From the NCBI RefSeq assembly GCF_027744825.2, contig NC_071340.1:12660001-12724000 (forward strand): 64,000 nucleotides of DNA. Reading direction: 5' to 3'. The DNA is from Synchiropus splendidus (lineage: Eukaryota; Chordata; Actinopteri; Syngnathiformes; Callionymidae). Both the position numbers and the translations under genes were made by a program. This document shows, piece by piece, positions 61,901-64,000 of the stretch. The notes below the pieces were generated by a model. It did no database searches. It worked only from the letters and a program-made list of their open reading frames with translations, and was not told the DNA's origin. Position 1 is the stretch's first letter; each line of letters opens with the position of its first letter.

Positions 61901-64000
61901 CCCATGTGTGCCCACTGCAACATGGTTATCAGGTGAGCGGAAACTGGACAAAACAAAAGCAGAAACCCAACGTCCTGGTCTGAAGTTACTCATATGAGTC
62001 ATGGTGCTTCATACTGGAGACAAAGTGTTAAACATGATGGTCTACTCAGTCGCTCTCTTACTTTTTATCAAGCCTCAAACCAGCCAGGTACAACTCTGGA
62101 TGCTTCAATAAGTAAATGCCTTGTCAGTTGTTCATCATAACAATCACTCAAAACTATTCCCTACGAAAGCCCAGCCCTAACCCTGTTGTATATGTCATAA
62201 CATAGTACCAGTGTTAGGTGAGGGTCTGAGGTTCGAGGCTGCAACACGTTGAACCTGATTCAATGAACTTGCTGTCTCGATGATTCAAGTAGAAGAAGTG
62301 GTGTATTAAACTTCAATAACTTGCTACCTGGTTCTTGGTCGGTGTTTCGTTTCTGGCTTGTTCCTCCTTTGTCCTGAGTGTCTGCTTCTTCGTTCTATGT
62401 GGTCAACAGCACAGCCATACGAACATTTTCCTGGAGCTTCTCTCCGTCAAAAACTAAAAACCAGACTGAAGCTTGTGCCATGGAACTTGAAATCCTTTTC
62501 TTTATTGAAAGTCGCAAGCTCTAATGGGCGTAATAACTGACTCTTTGAGGACATTTTTTGGGAGGTTGACAGATATACACAGTTATGGTCTGTCTCTGGT
62601 TTCCTCAGGGGGCCGTTCCTGGTGGCGATGGGCAAAGCGTGGCATAAAGAAGAGTTCAACTGCGTCCACTGCCGTACATCCCTGGCAGACATCGGCTTTG
62701 TGGAGGAGCAGGGCTCCGTCTTCTGTGAACACTGTTACGAAGAGTTCTTGGCGCCAACGTGTGCCCGCTGCCAGACCAAGATCCTGGGGGTGAATTGTCA
62801 TTGTTTTCTGTCCGTGTTGCCGCTGTGTGCCATACTAGCATTCAGGGATGTGCACAGATAGTGGTGCTCAAGCACCAGCCCCCTACATTACATTTCCCTA
62901 CAGGAGAAATGTGTCCCTCTGGCTGTAGCCCATACTTCTTCATTCTTAAATTCTTGTGAAAAAAAAAGTTACTCTCCTTTCAAAACAGTCAAATGTATTA
63001 TTTATTTCAGTTCTTGCAAGAATCATTCCCCAATCCGCACCACGGCATAACAGCCACTCCCACTCCTTCTCATGTCATGTAGAGCGGCAGTCAAACTCTC
63101 CTCTGACCTGCAGCAAGGTGTTCGCGAAATCTCATTCAAACTTCCCAGTTTGACCTGGTTTTTAGCTGCAGTTGGTCATGTGACTGGAAGTAATCGAAAT
63201 GGACTGGGGATATCATTAAAAACTGTGAATTAAAGGAACCAAAACAATATTTTTTTGTGATGAGAGCCCTTTTTTTTTTTTTAGTTGAGCAGCTTCCCCT
63301 GAATGTCAGTGCATCTGCCTGATAAACATTATAATGTGTGGTTTAAGAAGCACTTGACTGAAAACTGTATATGGTGAAATATCCAGATTCCTGGAGCTAT
63401 AGGTGATGAGTTGACTGCAGTTCTTTCCCATCGAAAGGAAAGACTATATTGCATCTCTTGACCTGCTTTCATTTCATTTTAATGTATTATTTTCTTGGAA
63501 GACGTGATGTATCGCAACCTACAGCAATACACACAAAGTCAGACCAAAGTTAAGTACTATAAAAATACATCAACTGTCATCACTGAAAGAATAAAAAAAA
63601 AAAAATTACTGACTACTAATAAAGCACATATACATATATTGGTTATGCAAATAATAATCATTCGAAATAGAATAAACACAAACACAAATGTAAATTAAAT
63701 TAAATTATTTAAAAGAAGGAAGAGGTTATCAAAAGCAATGAAATATAAACGTATAGTATAACATAAAGATGGGAGGGAGTTAAAACAACTTAACCTTTAA
63801 TCGGATGCTTGATCTTGTCCAATTTCAAAATGTCCTACTTTTATAATATATTTTAATTATTTCAAAGTAGTCGCATTCCCTAATGTTTGTCTTATCCAGA
63901 CTCTAAAGATACAGATTAGATTTCCAGCCCTGAGAAGCCATGGCTTCCAAACATTTCAAGTGCCCACCCCAGAAACTGGGAATGCTAAGGGGACTAAGCT
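27840..64000 (+). CDS. pdlim5: PDZ and LIM domain protein 5 (ENH), 3' end beyond window
   Basis: An Enigma-family scaffold: in known members the PDZ domain binds alpha-actinin at Z-discs and actin fibres, and the LIM domains bind kinases such as PKC. Exons recognised here give a PDZ domain (residues 1 to about 84), a Pro/Ser-rich linker, the conserved segment before the LIM domains ([20 protein letters not shown] ... [13 protein letters not shown]), and LIM1. The splits DGGKAA, VLSIDG and KIKSCTG in the PDZ, plus GQRRG and NG-PPRKH in the linker, match PDLIM5 rather than LDB3 as I remember them. Two ends are supported: a LIM-less short form ending at 56067, and a long form reaching LIM1 at 61722-62789. 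LIM2 and LIM3 are not found before the right edge. Whether this is the a or b teleost duplicate cannot be told here. Confidence 0.92.
27939..31039 (+). other. pdlim5 intron 1, proximal part
   Basis: No exon was recognised. A 151-codon minus-strand frame (29128-29583) has no motif I know and no supporting context, so it is listed as a finding rather than a gene. Confidence 0.5.
31040..31780 (+). mobile_element. L2-like LINE remnant (RT and C-terminal end)
   Basis: Broken frames carry in order [25 protein letters not shown] plus [38 protein letters not shown] and LWNSLPKVDL, which together match the RT core and tail of L2/Maui-type fish LINEs. Frameshifts and stops between blocks show that it is inactive. 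It lies in pdlim5 intron 1, in the same orientation as the gene. Confidence 0.8.
31781..32439 (+). other. pdlim5 intron 1 stretch, nothing recognised
   Basis: No exon, RNA gene or repeat recognised. Confidence 0.45.
32440..32765 (+). repeat. Teleost interspersed repeat (retroposon-like)
   Basis: It starts with AGAATCAGATTTATAGCCAT, continues with GTGGGGATCCACCAACTAGG and an A-rich patch, then contains CAACAGTCTGACAGCAGAGG and GGACCGCAGCCTCCTGCCAG. I recall this order as a common fish genomic repeat; its class is uncertain. Confidence 0.55.
32770..33340. mobile_element. Nested repeat: GGAATT-rich element split by a retroposon tail
   Basis: The left part has TTCCTGGAATTTTCAG and GGAAAGGGAATTAATG. 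The right part has the complementary style (TTAAAATTCCCATTAAATCC, CCAAACTTCCCAAACTTAAC), suggesting a low-complexity element with inverted ends. Between them, about 32990-33180 resembles a LINE 3' tail, with CAAATCTCGTTGTACTCTGT and a TATTC pentamer run at the end. Confidence 0.45.
33341..35526 (+). other. pdlim5 intron 1, middle part
   Basis: No exon was recognised. A GGGCCAGGGGCCAGGGCCGC patch near 34411 looks like a degraded hAT-type repeat edge. Confidence 0.4.
35527..36321. repeat. 33-bp minisatellite, 24 copies
   Basis: The unit is GGTCAGTAGTAGACTGTCCA followed by CAGTCCACAACAT. Because 33 is divisible by 3 and the units lack stops in several frames, long open frames appear on both strands (for example 285 codons with an 11-residue [11 protein letters not shown] repeat). 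They have no initiation or splice context and are not supported as genes. Each unit contains GACTGT-CC-ACAGTC, a 6-bp-arm dyad that is intact only in some variants. The last variants (GTGCAC at three consecutive units near the right end) indicate local expansion. Confidence 0.95.
36322..39938 (+). other. pdlim5 intron 1, distal part
   Basis: No exon was recognised. A GC-richer island at about 37470-37640 contains ACTATAAAAGG, which could be a TATA or imperfect CArG motif. The remainder is A/T-rich, with a degraded repeat edge near 38455 (GCGGCCTAGTGGCCATATGG). Confidence 0.45.
39939..40090 (+). CDS. pdlim5: pdlim5 coding exon 2 (PDZ body)
   Basis: Acceptor TTGTTCTACAG, donor AA|GTAAGT. Encodes [20 protein letters not shown], the IDG turn, and the [20 protein letters not shown] helix and last strand, completing the PDZ domain. 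Phase 0 in, phase 2 out. Confidence 0.96.
40091..41116 (+). other. pdlim5 intron 2, first part
   Basis: No exon or repeat was recognised. Confidence 0.45.
41117..41650 (+). mobile_element. hAT-like dispersed repeat, copy B
   Basis: CAGAGGTGGGCAATGAA, AAGGGCCACATTAGAAACAG, TTGTGAGGGGCCATCATCAA and ACATGACGGAAAAATATTC repeat the order seen at 1715-2260, in the same orientation. It ends with GGCCCCCGGGCCACACTTTG, typical of the far end of such elements. No transposase frame remains. Confidence 0.6.
41651..47156 (+). other. pdlim5 intron 2, middle part
   Basis: No coding exon was recognised in 5.5 kb. The frames present are short and unlike any family I know. Small homopolymer runs occur at 42788 and 45797. 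Confidence 0.45.
47157..47232. repeat. (TA)n microsatellite in pdlim5 intron 2
   Basis: An uninterrupted TA run of about 76 bp. Tyr-Ile frames across it are artefacts. Confidence 0.97.
47233..49988 (+). other. pdlim5 intron 2, last part
   Basis: No exon or clear repeat was recognised. The final 30 bp before the next exon are A/T-rich with a TGCCTTTTCAG acceptor. Confidence 0.45.
49989..50028 (+). CDS. pdlim5: pdlim5 coding exon 3 (linker)
   Basis: A 40-nt exon completing a lysine codon and encoding [13 protein letters not shown], equivalent to the Ala/Pro-rich segment directly after the PDZ in PDLIM5. Acceptor CCTTTTCAG, donor AAG|GTACAG, phase 0 out. Confidence 0.85.
50029..50635 (+). other. 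pdlim5 intron 3
   Basis: No feature was recognised in this A/T-rich intron. Confidence 0.5.
50636..51057 (+). CDS. pdlim5: pdlim5 coding exon 4 (Pro/Ser-rich linker)
   Basis: Encodes about 140 residues from [19 protein letters not shown] to [19 protein letters not shown] and [17 protein letters not shown] and GQRRG resemble the PDLIM5 linker. It is very proline-rich ([19 protein letters not shown]) and probably disordered. The acceptor is GCACTTGGAAG, with a poor pyrimidine tract, so the left edge is less certain. The donor is GG|GTGAGT, phase 2. Confidence 0.85.
51058..53010 (+). other. pdlim5 intron 4 with a possible alternative exon
   Basis: At 51801 a strong pyrimidine tract and TTTGCAG precede an open frame starting [18 protein letters not shown] when read in phase from exon 3. 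No good donor follows, and the frame runs into A/T-rich DNA. It may be a cryptic or alternative terminal exon. The remainder is A/T-rich. Confidence 0.3.
53011..53028 (+). CDS. pdlim5: pdlim5 microexon (18 nt)
   Basis: Flanked by CAAAAG and GTATCA. In phase it converts NG|KHVVE into NG-KPPPPR-KHVVE, matching the NGPPRKHIVE junction of mammalian PDLIM5. The length of exactly six codons means that skipping it keeps the frame. The acceptor has its pyrimidine tract displaced upstream by about 15 bp. Confidence 0.75.
53029..53608 (+). other. pdlim5 intron after the microexon
   Basis: No additional exon or repeat was recognised. Confidence 0.5.
53609..53772 (+). CDS. pdlim5: pdlim5 coding exon 6 (conserved Enigma-family segment)
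   Basis: Acceptor GCTCCCAG, placed so that AG|G gives arginine. Encodes [20 protein letters not shown], then [20 protein letters not shown] and [14 protein letters not shown]. This block is highly conserved between PDLIM5 and LDB3. The donor is G|GTATGC, phase 1, which permits splicing either to 53851 or to 61722 in frame. Confidence 0.93.
53851..53884 (+). CDS. pdlim5: pdlim5 coding exon 7 (short-form path)
   Basis: A 34-nt exon with acceptor CATTCCTGCAG and donor AA|GTAAGT. In phase from exon 6 it encodes [11 protein letters not shown], resembling the ESEADNTKKA stretch after TGTE in mammalian PDLIM5. Its phase 2 end joins the terminal exon at 55968 in frame, but not the LIM exon at 61722. 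Confidence 0.8.
54188..54230. repeat. Poly-T run of 43 nt
   Basis: An uninterrupted T homopolymer followed by AAAGAAATCA. Its length in the assembly may not be reliable. Confidence 0.95.
54460..55005 (-). mobile_element. Internally deleted Tc1/mariner-like element
   Basis: The left end CACTGCCTGGC and the right end GCCAGGCAGTG are inverted repeats, extended by CCAAAAAAAAGTCACCACC against GGTGGCGACTTTTG, and TA abuts both sides. The minus strand of the interior retains the C-terminal part of a Tc1 transposase: QDDNARIN marks the second catalytic Asp region, and the degraded part corresponding to the SPDLNPIEHLWD block lies near 54690-54730. At 546 bp it lacks the N-terminal DNA-binding region and first catalytic Asp of the usual 1.6-kb element, so it is non-autonomous. 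Confidence 0.88.
55006..55967 (+). other. pdlim5 intron between exon 7 and the short-form terminal exon
   Basis: No exon was recognised; short frames only. The last 40 bp form a good pyrimidine tract leading to the GGATGACAG acceptor. Confidence 0.45.
55968..56067 (+). CDS. pdlim5: pdlim5 short-isoform terminal exon
   Basis: Joined in phase after exon 7, it encodes [20 protein letters not shown] then [13 protein letters not shown] and [18 protein letters not shown] resembles the terminal exon of LIM-less Enigma-family isoforms (compare the LRNWHHGLSAQILNV ending of LDB3 short forms). The product would keep the PDZ domain but have no LIM domain, so by family knowledge it would bind actinin without recruiting LIM partners. 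Confidence 0.9.
56068..56892 (+). terminator. pdlim5: 3' UTR and poly(A) signals of the pdlim5 short form
   Basis: AATAAA hexamers occur at 56267, 56742 and 56887. The one at 56742 is followed by a T/G-rich tract (TTTCTTTTTCTGTGTTTTCAG), a favourable downstream element. Which signal is used cannot be told from sequence. Confidence 0.5.
56893..58825 (+). other. pdlim5 intron before the LIM exons, first part
   Basis: No coding exon was recognised. Additional linker exons of the long isoform could be here, but none shows convincing splice edges and phase. Confidence 0.4.
58826..58990. repeat. Foldback palindrome with CT/TA/GA core
   Basis: The left arm starts ATAGAATTCTATAAGCTCTG and continues ACACTTCCTC then CT repeats and a TA run. 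The right arm is the reverse complement, with GA repeats, GAGGAAGTGTCAG and AGCTTATAGAATTCTAT. The unique outer 30 bp pair essentially perfectly, giving a potential cruciform of about 165 bp in total. Confidence 0.9.
58991..61721 (+). other. pdlim5 intron before the LIM exons, second part
   Basis: No exon was recognised. There is a small AAAAT-rich patch at about 59187-59222 and a weak hAT-like remnant at about 60995-61150 (GAGGAGGGCGATTAG, GGTGCCACATGTGGCCCTTT). Confidence 0.45.
61722..61932 (+). CDS. pdlim5: pdlim5 long-form exon (linker and LIM1 start)
   Basis: Acceptor TTCTCTTTCAG, donor AG|GTGAGC. Encodes [20 protein letters not shown], a Pro-rich stretch, then [20 protein letters not shown] and CAHCNMVIR, the first zinc ligand pair of LIM1. 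Phase 1 in fits exon 6 directly (GTER-A), and phase 2 out fits the next exon. Confidence 0.94.
62609..62789 (+). CDS. pdlim5: pdlim5 LIM1 exon
   Basis: Acceptor TTTCCTCAG, donor GGG|GTGAAT, phase 0 out. Encodes [20 protein letters not shown] through [20 protein letters not shown] to ILG, completing LIM1 and entering the linker to LIM2. As in other Enigma-family LIM1 domains I recall, the residue two after the zinc-binding His region (WHKEEFNC) is Glu where most LIM domains have Cys. Confidence 0.95.
62790..64000 (+). other. Start of the next pdlim5 intron, runs to window edge
   Basis: No sequence resembling the expected next segment (EVISALKQTWHVSCF in mammals) is visible, so LIM2 and LIM3 lie beyond the window. 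The stretch is A/T-rich with small A and T runs. Confidence 0.6.

Noticed and set aside
27840..62789. Assignment of the PDZ-LIM gene as ldb3 on OPN4 synteny grounds
   Set aside because: The residues DGGKAA, VLSIDG, KIKSCTG, GQRRG and the NG-PPR-KH junction fit PDLIM5 better than LDB3 as remembered, although both families share the [15 protein letters not shown] block.

Overview
This window is teleost fish nuclear DNA. The evidence is vertebrate multi-exon genes with GT-AG introns (several only 68-86 bp, which is usual in compact fish genomes), abundant TA, GT and GA microsatellites, and debris from fish-type DNA transposons (Tc1/mariner-like, hAT-like) and non-LTR retrotransposons (L2-like, Rex3/RTE-like). 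There are no bacterial operons, CRISPR arrays or convincing RNA genes.

Two real protein genes are visible, both on the + strand. The first is a complete melanopsin gene with nine coding exons between 4783 and 14135, predicted to encode 555 residues. Its seventh-helix region resembles the Xenopus-type (opn4x) class more than the mammal-type (opn4m) class. The second is pdlim5 (ENH, Enigma-homolog PDZ-LIM protein). It starts at 27840 and runs off the right edge: the PDZ exons, the Pro/Ser-rich middle, a short-isoform terminal exon and the first LIM domain are present, while LIM2 and LIM3 lie beyond position 64000. An opn4x-pdlim5 pair fits the 2R paralogon partner of the familiar OPN4-LDB3 neighbourhood, because PDLIM5 and LDB3 are Enigma-family paralogues. 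The two genes are neighbours by descent; nothing suggests they work in one pathway.

Layout. 1-4300: transposon-rich upstream DNA with nested and repeated elements. 4300-14135: opn4x, whose introns carry microsatellites, an inverted copy of an upstream repeat, and LINE fragments. 14136-27290: intergenic DNA with a hexamer array, a 104-bp GT array, reverse-transcriptase fragments, a dispersed direct repeat pair and a tandem-like duplication. 27290-39938: pdlim5 promoter candidate, first coding exon and a 12-kb intron holding an L2-like LINE remnant and a 24-copy 33-bp minisatellite. 39939-53884: PDZ and linker exons, including an 18-nt microexon. 53885-61721: alternative 3' end, an internally deleted Tc1-like element and a 165-bp foldback palindrome. 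61722-64000: LIM1 exons and the start of the next intron.

I found no clearly novel biological system. The most notable signals are the opn4x-pdlim5 linkage, the phase-linked alternative ends of pdlim5, the minisatellite made of dyad-containing units, the foldback palindrome, and a TA microsatellite abutting a melanopsin splice acceptor. Exon coordinates were read by eye from splice motifs, reading phase and remembered family sequence, not from alignments or transcripts.
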